Source of the DNA: an uncultured Poribacteria bacterium
GTDB taxonomy: Bacteria; Poribacteria; WGA-4E; WGA-3G
Reading direction: 5' to 3'
NCBI GenBank assembly: GCA_951828515.1
Contig: OX639992.1
Span: 2,396,217-2,460,216 of the forward strand
Length of the DNA: 64,000 nt
The notes under the pieces are model-generated. The model was not told the origin of the DNA, ran no database searches, and worked only from the letters and a program-made list of their open reading frames with translations. The number at the start of each line of letters is the position of its first letter. Within the stretch, counting starts at the first letter, position 1. Of this stretch, positions 1-7,995 are shown piece after piece. The position numbers and the translations under genes are program-made.

Positions 1-215
1 TGGAATCCGAGTGCCTCTTCAGGAGTCATCAGTTGCGCATGAACCGGTTCCTGTAGCAACACAACGCACATTATTATTATTAGCAATATACTGAGTATAC
101 TCCACAGGGGTATGGTATCAGTTTTCTGAGAATCTATTGTGGGAGGGGTTTGTAACCCCGATTTTCGATAAAACGGAGGTATGAAATTGGCGTAAAAGAA
201 TCCAGAGATTTTCAT
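1..215 (-). CDS. N-terminus of a membrane-anchored or secreted protein, cut by the window edge
   Basis: An open frame starts at an ATG whose complement lies at 213-215, behind a purine-rich AAAGGGGAC stretch, and stays open to base 1. The 71 visible residues are a polar head of about 44 residues, then a strongly hydrophobic segment (ILSILLIIIMCVVLL), then a possible cleavage site after VHA and the sequence QLMTPEEALGF. This looks like a secreted or inner-membrane-anchored protein. The part that would show its function lies outside the window. The head encodes SGLQTPPT, part of a dispersed repeat also found inside the alpha-2-macroglobulin gene, so the true start may be nearer the hydrophobic segment. 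Confidence 0.5.
   Translation of the reverse strand, partial: MKISGFFYANFIPPFYRKSGLQTPPTIDSQKTDTIPLWSILSILLIIIMCVVLLQEPVHAQLMTPEEALGF
139..167. repeat. Dispersed GTAGG..GGTTTGTAACCCCGATT repeat, copy 1 (in coding frame)
   Basis: GGGAGGGGTTTGTAACCCCG matches copies near 9085, 49954 and 56679. Here it lies in the minus-strand N-terminal frame and encodes the SGLQTPPT stretch. Confidence 0.6.
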
Positions 216-462
216 AAATGGTCCCCTTTCTATAGGCGTGTGCGGCTTAATCTTCACGGTTCCTCAGTGGATTTAGTCGTTTAAGTATAATCAAAGCCTC
301 GTACTATGTCAAGTCATTACGTTGATGCAGTTCTCCTATGATAGGGTTTCCTGCTCAAGATTTCCGCGCTATAGGAGCGAGTATTTTGCTTGGGGGGTCC
401 CCATGTTCGCGATGTTGTCTAACTGACAATCGATAACTGATCACCGACGACTATATATGCAC

Positions 463-491
463 TTGACATTTTTCTAATTTTGTGGTATTGT
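463..491 (+). promoter_or_regulatory. Promoter stranded upstream of the IS element
   Basis: TTGACA (463-468) and TATTGT (486-491) are separated by exactly 17 bases, with TGTG just before the -10. It leads to an AGGAGGG ribosome site near 586-592 and an ATG at 603, which is the original start region of the HEAT lipoprotein gene now displaced by the TnpB element. Confidence 0.6.
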
Positions 492-685
492 TACAGGTGG
501 ATATTTTAAAGGTTGCAACGTGTCGTAGCACACAGTTGCATTCGGTACGCATTCCTAAAAAACGCCATCTTATCTACAGAAGTCAGGAGGGAAGAAAAAA
601 TAATGAAGGGAATCCTCTAACAATCCCAAGCATTTATGCTTGGGTCCAACCCCGTTGATTCGTACGATAAAATATATGTTTTTTC

Positions 686-803
686 TTGGCATTGTCAGTG
701 CTTATATGGTATAGTAGTATTACCTTATCAGCGGTGGGTGTTGTAGCACCTACCGCGCCGCTACAACGGGATAAGGAACCTTCACAGATAAGGTAATATC
801 ACA
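686..803 (+). promoter_or_regulatory. tnpB promoter and structured 5' leader
   Basis: TTGGCA (686-691) and TATAGT (710-715) form a promoter with an 18-base spacer. The expected transcript begins at an outer stem, TACCTTATC (721-729) with GATAAGGTA (787-795), which ends 8 bases before the tnpB ATG and covers the AAGG that could act as ribosome site. The same 5' arm can instead pair with GATAAGG at 770-776, so two exclusive folds are possible. A GGTGGGTG..GCACCTACC hairpin lies inside. Confidence 0.5.
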
Positions 804-1898
804 ATGGCACATAAATCCCATAAAATAGCACTTCGGGTGAATGCTAAACAAGACGCGTGGTTTCATAGCCAATGCGGTTATGCCCGATTTGCTTGCAATA
901 ATGCTTTAGCACATTTCAAATCAGGCTTAGCTTCTGGTAAGTTCTACTCAGGGATTGATTTAAACAATCACTTTAATACAGCGAAACAGGCGTATGAATG
1001 GACGAAAGCACAAGACCAGCGTGCTGCGTTATACGCTATCCGAAACCTAACAGAGGGTATAAAACGCTGGAAGGATAAAGTCAGTGGATTTCCAAAGTTC
1101 AAGAAGCGCGGGCATAGGTTATCCTACACCACAGACGAACACGCCGTAAAGGTAGACGGCAAGCGTATCAAGTTGCCGAAAATCGGTTGGGTCAAAATGT
1201 TCCAAGAGTTGCGTTTTGAGGGTAAGATACTTCGTGTGACCCTATCCAAGACGGAAACCCATAGGTGGTTTGTATCTATCACCGTTGACACAGGAACACC
1301 GAATGTTCCACGTGATACGCGTGGACTCCCTGTAGTTGGCATAGACGTAGGTATCAACTCACTGGCAACACTGGATATTGGTAAGCACTACGATAACCCA
1401 AGACCTTTGAAACGCTATGAAAGGAAACTTGCCCGTGAGCAACGCAAGTTAAGTCGTAAGAAGTTTCTTTCTAACAATTGGTATAAGCAAAAAGAGAAAG
1501 TCGCAAAGATACACGATAAGATTGCTTGTATCCGAAATGACGCACACCACCAAGCGACCACAGAAATAGTCAATATGGCAAGTGCGATTGGAATAGAAAC
1601 CCTGAAAGTTACGAACATGCTCAAGAATAGGAAACTTGCCAAAGCCCTATCAGATTCAGCACTTGGCGGTTTTCTCTCCAAACTCAAATCCAAAGCAGAA
1701 GTGCTTGGAATAGTAGTTGTAGAAGCCCCACACTTCTTTGCGTCAAGCAAAACATGTAGCAGTTGTGGGTATGTCAAAGACGAACTATCACTATCGGAGC
1801 GAACCTATCACTGTGATTGGTGCGACACAAAAATAGACAGAGATCAAAACGCTGCGATAAATCTAAAGAACCTCGCCGTGGGCTACACGGAGAGTTAA
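804..1898 (+). CDS. tnpB: TnpB RNA-guided nuclease (IS605 OrfB family)
   Basis: This 364-residue protein has the full TnpB layout: an N-terminal helix-turn-helix region, then a RuvC-like nuclease. Its three acidic residues are visible as GIDVG (Asp near 181), GIETLKV (Glu near 272) and DRDQNAA (Asp near 346). A four-Cys zinc finger (CSSCGY..CDWCD) lies between the second and third. TnpB is an omega-RNA-guided DNA nuclease that helps retain its element. The catalytic residues are intact, so it is probably active. It is unusual in lying behind a long structured leader. Confidence 0.9.
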   Translation: MAHKSHKIALRVNAKQDAWFHSQCGYARFACNNALAHFKSGLASGKFYSGIDLNNHFNTAKQAYEWTKAQDQRAALYAIRNLTEGIKRWKDKVSGFPKFKKRGHRLSYTTDEHAVKVDGKRIKLPKIGWVKMFQELRFEGKILRVTLSKTETHRWFVSITVDTGTPNVPRDTRGLPVVGIDVGINSLATLDIGKHYDNPRPLKRYERKLAREQRKLSRKKFLSNNWYKQKEKVAKIHDKIACIRNDAHHQATTEIVNMASAIGIETLKVTNMLKNRKLAKALSDSALGGFLSKLKSKAEVLGIVVVEAPHFFASSKTCSSCGYVKDELSLSERTYHCDWCDTKIDRDQNAAINLKNLAVGYTES

Positions 1899-1989
1899 AA
1901 CGCTTGTGGAGTTTGTGTAAGCCCTCCGCAAGCAGGAGGCTACGAATGACGAAGCAAGAATCCCACGACTTTAGGCGTGGGAGTATCAA
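1860..1989 (+). ncRNA. Putative omega-RNA at the 3' end of tnpB
   Basis: In TnpB elements the guide RNA scaffold overlaps the 3' end of tnpB and runs through the right end, with the guide lying just beyond. Here the tail of tnpB, a CCTCC/GGAGG stem (about 1923-1939) and the right-end hairpin (1962-1981) lie in that position. The guide would start at base 1990 in the flanking lipoprotein gene. This is placed by analogy; the 5' boundary is a guess. Confidence 0.45.
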
Positions 1990-1996
1990 AAAGGTA

Positions 1997-3181
1997 ATGA
2001 TCATTCCGCTCGTTGTCCTATTGCTTGCGGGGGTTGGGTGCGATACAAAGCAGAAAGGTCCGAGCAACCTGTCCGTAGGCAGAAGTAAATTGATTGACAG
2101 TGGTAACGCCTTGGAAGCCGTTGAGCACCTCGAAAAGGCAGAGCAGGAAGAAGTTAACAAACTTGAACCACGTGCCCTACTCGTTATTGCTTACTCTCAC
2201 GGACTTTCTACGGGAAGTGCAAGTAGTCACGGCGTTGAAGCCAAGTTCAAAAACCAACGAGAGCAGCGGGTACAAGAACTTACTGAAGCTGAGATAAAAC
2301 AAGTCCTACAAATTCTCAGCACACCGTCGCGGGTACAGAGAGATGGCTTGCAGGCACTCGTAGACAAGGGACCTGAAGTATCGGTAATTATTCTCGACAG
2401 TCTTATCAAAGGGAGATATCCGTCGCTTCATGCAAATTTCACGGAAATGCTTGTTCAGATAGGTTCCGATGGTCTTGATTTGGTTTTAGCAAAACTGACG
2501 GATGAAATGACACCACCTGCTATCAAGATTAAGCTCGTTCAGGTCCTCGCTGGGATCGGCGACGCGAAAGCCATAGATGCGCTAAAAACACTTCAAAGTG
2601 GGGCGGGTGAAGTTGGTTTGGCGATGGAAATTAACACAACACTCTATCAACTCGGTGAGGAGTCGTATAAAAAGGACATCATCGCTGGCTTAAGTCATAG
2701 TGATGTTACTGTCCGACGCGCCGCCGCAAAAGCCATGGTCAATATCAGTGATGTATCACCGAAGACACTCATGGCGGGGTTAAAAGATACCGACGCTGAA
2801 GTCGTCGCATCACTCGTAAGGGCGCTTGAAAAGCATAGAGATGCTGACGCTGTTGATGAACTCGTAAATATTCTTACCAGTGGGTTGAGCAAAGATCCGA
2901 AGCAGGCAGCGATTAATACGCTCGACGTTTATGGACAAAACAAGCTTGCGAGAGGTTTGGCAAAGCGCATTACAATGCTACTCATTGGCGGAACCGTTAG
3001 CGATGCAAACAATCGTCTCCATCTTGTTCAACTTCTGAAAAGGGAACCGTTTGTGAAGCAGATTCAGGTAACAGAGTTGTACGATAATCTTGAGTTCAAG
3101 CTCTATGAATACCAAAAGGAGAAGGAAGAGAGCGAACTCGTCAAAACGTCGCTTAAACAACTCCTTGATGCACTTCAGTAG
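1997..3181 (+). CDS. HEAT-repeat lipoprotein, 5' end displaced by the TnpB element
   Basis: From the ATG at 1997 the product is 394 residues: a short hydrophobic signal ending in LLLAGVGC (a lipoprotein-type cysteine) and then helical HEAT-like repeats, clearest around residues 170-330 (KLVQVLAGIGDAKAIDAL, VRRAAAKAMV). It is a close paralogue of the next gene and shares VGRSKL, EAVEHLE, PRALL and RRAAAKAM. HEAT proteins usually scaffold protein contacts; no enzymatic motif is seen. The insertion removed codon 1 and the AGGAGGG site, and only an AAGG abuts the remaining ATG. Expression may be reduced or may depend on read-through from tnpB. Confidence 0.75.
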   Translation: MIIPLVVLLLAGVGCDTKQKGPSNLSVGRSKLIDSGNALEAVEHLEKAEQEEVNKLEPRALLVIAYSHGLSTGSASSHGVEAKFKNQREQRVQELTEAEIKQVLQILSTPSRVQRDGLQALVDKGPEVSVIILDSLIKGRYPSLHANFTEMLVQIGSDGLDLVLAKLTDEMTPPAIKIKLVQVLAGIGDAKAIDALKTLQSGAGEVGLAMEINTTLYQLGEESYKKDIIAGLSHSDVTVRRAAAKAMVNISDVSPKTLMAGLKDTDAEVVASLVRALEKHRDADAVDELVNILTSGLSKDPKQAAINTLDVYGQNKLARGLAKRITMLLIGGTVSDANNRLHLVQLLKREPFVKQIQVTELYDNLEFKLYEYQKEKEESELVKTSLKQLLDALQ

Positions 3182-3383
3182 TCCTGCAATTCATCAATCT
3201 TTGGGCATGCCTCCGCATCCTTTAGGTTGGGGGTGCCTTGACCTCTTATCTGTTTCCCACAAAGCGGCGTTCGTTTGAAAGAAAAAGTCGCGATGCTACG
3301 ATTGGAAAATGCTTGTTCCTACAAGAGGATTGACACGGTTTTCACGGGAAACTGAACCGCTTTGCTGGTTACACCTTAAATTG

Positions 3384-3412
3384 TTGACATAAAAATGTAT
3401 TTATTTTAGAAT
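3384..3412 (+). promoter_or_regulatory. Promoter of the second HEAT lipoprotein gene
   Basis: TTGACA (3384-3389) and TAGAAT (3407-3412) have a 17-base spacer. It lies in the 480-base gap between the two lipoprotein genes, about 250 bases before the start at 3661. The rest of the gap shows no gene. Confidence 0.55.
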
Positions 3413-3660
3413 GTCCTTTACATCAGTACTTGCCCAGATGTGTAGTTCCTGTTTGGTAGATGTCGAATATGTCGCGATATCCAGAATCTGCGGTTTTCCC
3501 TGCCAAACTATGCTGAAAGGTATTGGATCGCTACTTTTTTATCTGCTTGCAAGTTGTGCTCTATAGAAGAGTGCGCACTGTTTTTATGAAGCATGCGCGC
3601 GACAAGCGGCACGGACGGGTAAGTCTAATCGAGATTCCAGGAGGAAAAGATAAACGGAAC

Positions 3661-4851
3661 ATGAAAAAACTTTTGCTGATATTACTACTGATAGGAGTTG
3701 TGAGTTTCGGCTGTAAGCAGGAACAAATCATTACCCAACTTGAGGTTGGCAGGAGTAAGTTGTTAGATGCCGGACTCACACTGGAAGCCGTTCAGCATCT
3801 TGAGAATGCCGAACAGGAAGAGGATAATAAGATTGAACCTCGCGCACTCCTGATTATTGCGTATGGTCATGCTATTTCAACGGGCGCGGCAAGAATGCAT
3901 AATGTGGAAGATAGATATAAAACTGAACGCGACCGCCGTGTCGGTGAATTGAGCGAGTATGAGATGAAGAGGATTCTATACATTCTTGGGGAACGCCATA
4001 GGGTCCAGAAAGATGCTATGCAGATCCTCGTTGATAAAGGCGCGCCCGCTGTGCCTTTCGTTTTGGAAGACCTCGTTAAGAATCGGTTTCTCAATGTCCG
4101 GGGTGACTTCATTCAAATCTTGAAGGACATCGGCAGTCCAGCTATTAGCGAAATCCTGAAGACAGCTAGTGACAGCAAGACACCCCCTGATGTGAAGATT
4201 TTGCTCGTCCGTGTTGTAGGGGATATAGGAGACGCATCCGCTGTCGCCGGGTTAGAGGCACTCCACAATGCAACCGCTGATGGAGGGTTGAAGATGGAAA
4301 TTAACACCGCACTCTATCACCTCGGAAACGAAGATGCCGAAGCAAAAATCGTCGAAGGTTTGACCGATACGAACCCTCTTGTTCGGCGAGCCGCTGCAAA
4401 GTCTATGATGTTCCTCAAACAACATCCAACTGATATGTTGATTGATGCGCTTGACGATTCCGATGACACCGTGCGTATGGACATCGCCAAGGCACTACAG
4501 AAATATCCTGATTCAGGTGCTGTTGACGGTCTCGTCGCAATCCTCACAAACGGTTCAAGCCTCAACACTAAGCAAGCCTCTATTGATACGTTGAACCATT
4601 ACGCCGAAAACGGACTCGCTGATGGATTAGCTGGTCGTTTAATCGTCTTATTAGCCAATCCTGAAGTCGTTAATCCTGAAGACAGACTCCGTATCGTTCA
4701 ACTACTTAAGAAACCTGCTTTGGTAAAACAGATTCAGGAGGCTGACCAGTACGATAATCTGCCCCATAAGCTGGACGTTTACTTCAGGGAAGCCGAAACC
4801 AACGATATGGTGAAAGACTCACTCAATGAACTGCTCCTTGTGATTGAGTAG
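3661..4851 (+). CDS. HEAT-repeat lipoprotein
   Basis: The start at 3661 is chosen because MKKLLLILLLIGVV followed by SFGC is a clear lipoprotein signal, with AGGAGG about 15 bases upstream. The 396-residue product is the intact paralogue of the gene at 1997. It has the same N-terminal block (VGRSKLLDAG, EAVQHLENAEQEE) and HEAT-like repeats in the C-terminal two thirds (VRRAAAKSMM, VRMDIAKAL). It probably acts as a membrane-tethered scaffold in the periplasm. Partner and function are unknown. Having two copies in tandem with their own promoters suggests local duplication. Confidence 0.8.
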   Translation: MKKLLLILLLIGVVSFGCKQEQIITQLEVGRSKLLDAGLTLEAVQHLENAEQEEDNKIEPRALLIIAYGHAISTGAARMHNVEDRYKTERDRRVGELSEYEMKRILYILGERHRVQKDAMQILVDKGAPAVPFVLEDLVKNRFLNVRGDFIQILKDIGSPAISEILKTASDSKTPPDVKILLVRVVGDIGDASAVAGLEALHNATADGGLKMEINTALYHLGNEDAEAKIVEGLTDTNPLVRRAAAKSMMFLKQHPTDMLIDALDDSDDTVRMDIAKALQKYPDSGAVDGLVAILTNGSSLNTKQASIDTLNHYAENGLADGLAGRLIVLLANPEVVNPEDRLRIVQLLKKPALVKQIQEADQYDNLPHKLDVYFREAETNDMVKDSLNELLLVIE

Positions 4852-5035
4852 ATACTTTTAAATTATTCGCAAGGCGCTAAATGAGGAACCTTTGTTTATT
4901 CAATGTTTTCTCTTTTATCCGCCTGTGCTGTTGTTGCAGGCTGCTGTCTTAAGATAATTAGATAGTTTTCGTAACTGTAGCCCGTAAGCGTCGCGGAGGG
5001 CGGAGGTTACTTTGACATACCAATCTATCTGACCG

Positions 5036-5057
5036 ACCCGCAAGGTAAAATTAAAAA
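5036..5057 (+). promoter_or_regulatory. CCCGCAAGGTAAAATTAAAAA box before the enolase-superfamily gene
   Basis: CTGACCGACCCGCAAGG followed by TAAAATTAAAAA abuts the ATG at 5058. Close versions abut the PhyH gene (34472-34494, minus), precede the aldehyde dehydrogenase gene (37930-37950) and follow the pseudopilin gene (36583-36602, minus). If TAAAAT is a -10, the mRNA would be leaderless or nearly so. Confidence 0.4.
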
Positions 5058-6224
5058 ATGTCAAATTATCCAATGGGTATCAAGATTACCAAAGTTGAAC
5101 AGGTTACGGTCGAAATTGATCAGCCTGCCATTGGTTGTAACTCCCGCGCAACGGAGATTCAGCAGCCTGACCCGAATGGGAAATGGAACGAGCGTATTAT
5201 CCGCATCCATACCAACGATGGTACGCTTGGTTGGGGGGCTGGCAGTTGGGGAACAACAACCGCTGAAAATGCAGAAGGTGTGCTCAGTCAAAACCCGTTT
5301 GACCTCTTAAATCCTGAGGACGGGGTTGTTGAGGAATTTCGTGGACTTGAAACTGCCCTCTGGGACACAATTGGCAAAATCCTCGGACAGCCTGCTTATC
5401 AGCTCATCGGGGGCGATGTTTTTTCAAACGGGTTGCCCGCTTACGACAGTACTATCTATTTCAATGATCTCCTGTATGAGACGAAAGCCGAAGGACTCGA
5501 ACGGATCGAAAATGATGTTAAAAGCAGTCTCGCCAATGGGTTTACCGCATGCAAAATGAAAATCGGACGCGGTAGTTATCTCATGGAACGCAAAGCGGGT
5601 CTGCAACGAGATATAGAACTCGTCCAACTTGCCCGTAGCACTGCGGGCGAAGGTTTCAATATTCTCGTCGATGCAAACAACGGCTACACTTACGATGAAG
5701 TGATTACTTTCTTGAATGAGACGAGCGACTGTGATGTCTTTTGGATAGAGGAGATGTTTGAGGAAGAGGTCGAATTGTACCGCAACCTCAAAGCCTTTAT
5801 CCAAGAAAAGGGATTGAAAACCTTCATTGCCGATGGCGAAACTCGAACGCGCGACCCACTTGAATTCTATGATCCCTTCTTTGAAGCGGGTGTTATTGAT
5901 GTCATCCAGCACGATATGAAGGGACTTGGCGTTACCGGCTGGCGGCGACTCGCTGATATGGCTGCCGCACACGGTGTCCGGTGTGCACCCCATAACTGGG
6001 GCTCCCTACTCGGCTTCTACCTCAGTCTCCAATTCGGCAAAACGATTCCTCATTTCCTCTACGGCGAAGTCGCAACCCTCACAAGCGATGTAATTGATAC
6101 CTCTAACTACACCTTCACCGATGGAACGTTCACCGTCCCGGATACCCCCGGACTTGGGCTGGAGCTCAATGAAGATGTGTACGATGATCACTACGCCGGA
6201 AAAGAGGATTGGCAGATCGGCTGA
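5058..6224 (+). CDS. Enolase-superfamily (mandelate racemase / muconate lactonizing type) enzyme
   Basis: A 388-residue protein with the N-terminal capping domain and a TIM barrel. The barrel has a K-x-K base pair in CKMKIG (near 170), metal ligands in LVDANNGY, WIEEMF and ADGE, and a C-terminal APHNWGS. These enzymes abstract the proton alpha to a carboxylate, usually in sugar-acid dehydration or racemization. All expected ligands are present, so it is likely active; substrate cannot be read from sequence. Sugar-acid catabolism would fit the oxidoreductases and dehydrogenase elsewhere in the window. Confidence 0.85.
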   Translation: MSNYPMGIKITKVEQVTVEIDQPAIGCNSRATEIQQPDPNGKWNERIIRIHTNDGTLGWGAGSWGTTTAENAEGVLSQNPFDLLNPEDGVVEEFRGLETALWDTIGKILGQPAYQLIGGDVFSNGLPAYDSTIYFNDLLYETKAEGLERIENDVKSSLANGFTACKMKIGRGSYLMERKAGLQRDIELVQLARSTAGEGFNILVDANNGYTYDEVITFLNETSDCDVFWIEEMFEEEVELYRNLKAFIQEKGLKTFIADGETRTRDPLEFYDPFFEAGVIDVIQHDMKGLGVTGWRRLADMAAAHGVRCAPHNWGSLLGFYLSLQFGKTIPHFLYGEVATLTSDVIDTSNYTFTDGTFTVPDTPGLGLELNEDVYDDHYAGKEDWQIG

Positions 6225-6239
6225 TTCTTTACTGTCCTA

Positions 6240-6596
6240 ATCATGATAGGTGCGGTTCCCTACCCTTATCAGAAAACTTCGGTTCTGAAGTCCTGAACGT
6301 AGACTTGACCCAGATTGATGAAGATATGGCGGAATCCATCTTATCGGCTGTCCAGAAGCATCTTCCGCCGACAGTTTCTTCACGACGATGACATCTACCG
6401 ACTCAGTAGTGCACTGGGACCCGTTGAAGAACCTCCTGCCGCCAAAGATAACCACAGCCCTGGTTTCAAATCTGTTATCTACCTCGCCAACATCAACGCG
6501 CAGCTTCTCCATAAACGAGATGCCTATGAAGGAATCCGGTTCCTAAAAGCGACTCGTCTGTTCCTTTCTCCTGAACGTTTTGCTGTGCCCGGTTAA
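6240..6596 (+). pseudogene. Decayed TauD-family dioxygenase
   Basis: Two overlapping frames together resemble the N-terminal third of a TauD/TfdA 2-oxoglutarate dioxygenase. One frame gives PLSENFGSEVLNVDL..SAVQKH. After a frame change near 6360 the other gives FRRQFLHDDD..LSSALGPVEEPP..GFKSVIYLANINA. The family normally continues with an HxD iron site, which is missing. One frameshift plus 3' loss makes this a remnant. Confidence 0.6.
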
Positions 6597-6621
6597 TCAA
6601 ACAACTGTCCCGTTCTCCTAA

Positions 6622-7035
6622 TCAAATTACCAAATCGTTTTTCTCCTTCAGACAGGAGGGTACTATCAACGTTAGGGACCGGTTTGAGCATTTTTCATTG
6701 ATGTATTGAAGCACTATAGGGAGACCGTTTTCGTATACTTGAGCGAAGAAAACCACTATCTGAACAAACGCGTGTCCTGTGGGATGTTCAAGCAGCCTTC
6801 CGCTTTTAACATGCTTGAGAAAAATTCCCGCCTCCGCTCCAGAATCAACGGCGTTGAGATCCTCGACAATTTTGTAAACTTCACTGCGCATTTGACTAAA
6901 TTCAGCAGACCACCATTCACGGTGAAGTTTCATTACATACTCGTATTTAGCTCTACGGACGTCGAGGATGTAACGCACCACAGCTCCTCCGAGTCCGCCT
7001 GAAATGATTAGGATGATAAATTCCGATATAGCCAT
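6622..7035 (-). CDS. Small single-span membrane protein of unknown function
   Basis: The start at 7035 is chosen for its AAGGA site 8 bases upstream; a longer frame reaches 7062. The 137-residue product has one N-terminal membrane helix (ISEFIILIISGGLGGAVV), a basic stretch (RRAKYEYVMKLHREWW) and a helical cytoplasmic part. It is not recognised with confidence. It resembles small DUF4760-like membrane proteins, and its last 30 residues look unrelated, so the 3' end may be disrupted. Confidence 0.55.
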   Translation of the reverse strand: MAISEFIILIISGGLGGAVVRYILDVRRAKYEYVMKLHREWWSAEFSQMRSEVYKIVEDLNAVDSGAEAGIFLKHVKSGRLLEHPTGHAFVQIVVFFAQVYENGLPIVLQYINEKCSNRSLTLIVPSCLKEKNDLVI

Positions 7036-7263
7036 TTCTGTTTTCCTTGGTCTCCAGTTCATGATGCGGAGTTCATTTCTGCTTCGGTTCCGACAATATA
7101 TCGGACGCTTGTGCTATCGTAAAGACGGATACATTTCGGAATAATAAGGATCGTATTGGCATAAGTCCCAATATCAAAACATAGTAACGCGGGACTCAGG
7201 CGGAAAGGTTGCACAATAATCTGAAACCCTGCAAGTGATAGGTGTGTCCCGTAACTGATTTTC

Positions 7264-7292
7264 CTGACAAACCCGCTATTATGTGGTATAAT
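7264..7292 (+). promoter_or_regulatory. Promoter of the secreted-protein/mnmA/miaA cluster
   Basis: CTGACA (7264-7269), a 17-base spacer with ATGTGG immediately before the -10, and TATAAT (7287-7292). It is about 100 bases before the start at 7391. The rest of the 7036-7390 gap shows no gene. Confidence 0.65.
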
Positions 7293-7390
7293 TATGTAAG
7301 CCGTACTGGGTGGCCCTATGAAGCTGAGGTGCAGACAACTCTGTCACTGCTCGTAGCAGTATATAAAATAAAAAAAAGGAGCAGCGTATT

Positions 7391-7990
7391 ATGTATATCA
7401 AAAGATTTGCGTGTTTGATTTTGCCTTGTTTTCTCTTGGCATCTTTTTATTTTCCTGAAGCTTTGGCACAGGATATAGAAGTCATTGATCTCGAATCGAG
7501 GAGCGTTGTTGGCGATTACGTTGTGGGCGAGGAAGGCCTTGAGATAGGTAGTGTCTATCTCATTGACAGGGATTATTTCGTCAAGGATATGTCAAAAGAG
7601 CTCGAAGGCGCGACGTTTATCATGACGGCAATGGACGATGAAGGATCTAAGGGTGCTGATTTCATTACATTTACAGTTGACGTTTCTGTGGTTGTTTGGC
7701 TGGCTGCTGATCAAAGATGGGGGAGTCCGCCGAAATGGGCTTCAGACGGTGAAGGATGGGAAGAGCAGCCTGATTATTTAGTTCAAACCAATGAAGAGGA
7801 TACCGATATTTTCGTCCTCCGGAACAAGGAATTTCCCGCAGGCGACATATCTCTCGGTGGTAACAACGATGCCCCTGCGAACTTGGCTCCCACGTACTGG
7901 GTATTCCTAACGCCTGGTACCGAAGCGGCTGCTGTGGACGCAACGGACAAGCTCACAACGACATGGGGTAAATTAAAGAGCAATCGGTAA
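7391..7990 (+). CDS. Secreted protein with C-terminal LTTTWGKLK tag
   Basis: This 199-residue protein has a clear signal peptide (LILPCFLLASFYFPEALA, cleavage before QDIEV) and a start supported by AAAGGAG. The body is acidic and beta-rich, with an aromatic centre (VVVWLAADQRWGSPPKW) like small carbohydrate-associated secreted proteins in which a glycosidase fold is lacking. No catalytic motif is recognised. It ends in DKLTTTWGKLKSNR, a tag shared in this window by nine secreted proteins. It is followed at once by mnmA, but a functional link to tRNA modification is unlikely. Confidence 0.75.
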   Translation: MYIKRFACLILPCFLLASFYFPEALAQDIEVIDLESRSVVGDYVVGEEGLEIGSVYLIDRDYFVKDMSKELEGATFIMTAMDDEGSKGADFITFTVDVSVVVWLAADQRWGSPPKWASDGEGWEEQPDYLVQTNEEDTDIFVLRNKEFPAGDISLGGNNDAPANLAPTYWVFLTPGTEAAAVDATDKLTTTWGKLKSNR

Positions 7991-7995
7991 AGAAA

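Larger units (their letters stand above)
608..1989 (+). mobile_element. TnpB-only IS200/IS605-family element
   Basis: The left end carries a perfect hairpin (625-644, CCCAAGC arms). The right end carries a CCCACG/CGTGGG hairpin (1962-1967 with 1976-1981) and finishes in TCAA (1986-1989), a usual right cleavage tetramer of this family. No TnpA is present, so movement would need a transposase in trans. Joining base 607 to base 1990 gives ATG-AAA-AAG-GTA, which rebuilds a normal lipoprotein start. The element therefore sits in codon 2 of the gene at 1997. Boundaries can shift by two bases because of the A-run. Confidence 0.8.

Noticed and set aside
1817-1996. N-terminal extension of the HEAT lipoprotein into tnpB
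   Set aside because: This in-frame stretch is out-of-phase tnpB and right-end sequence; the lipoprotein signal begins at 1997.
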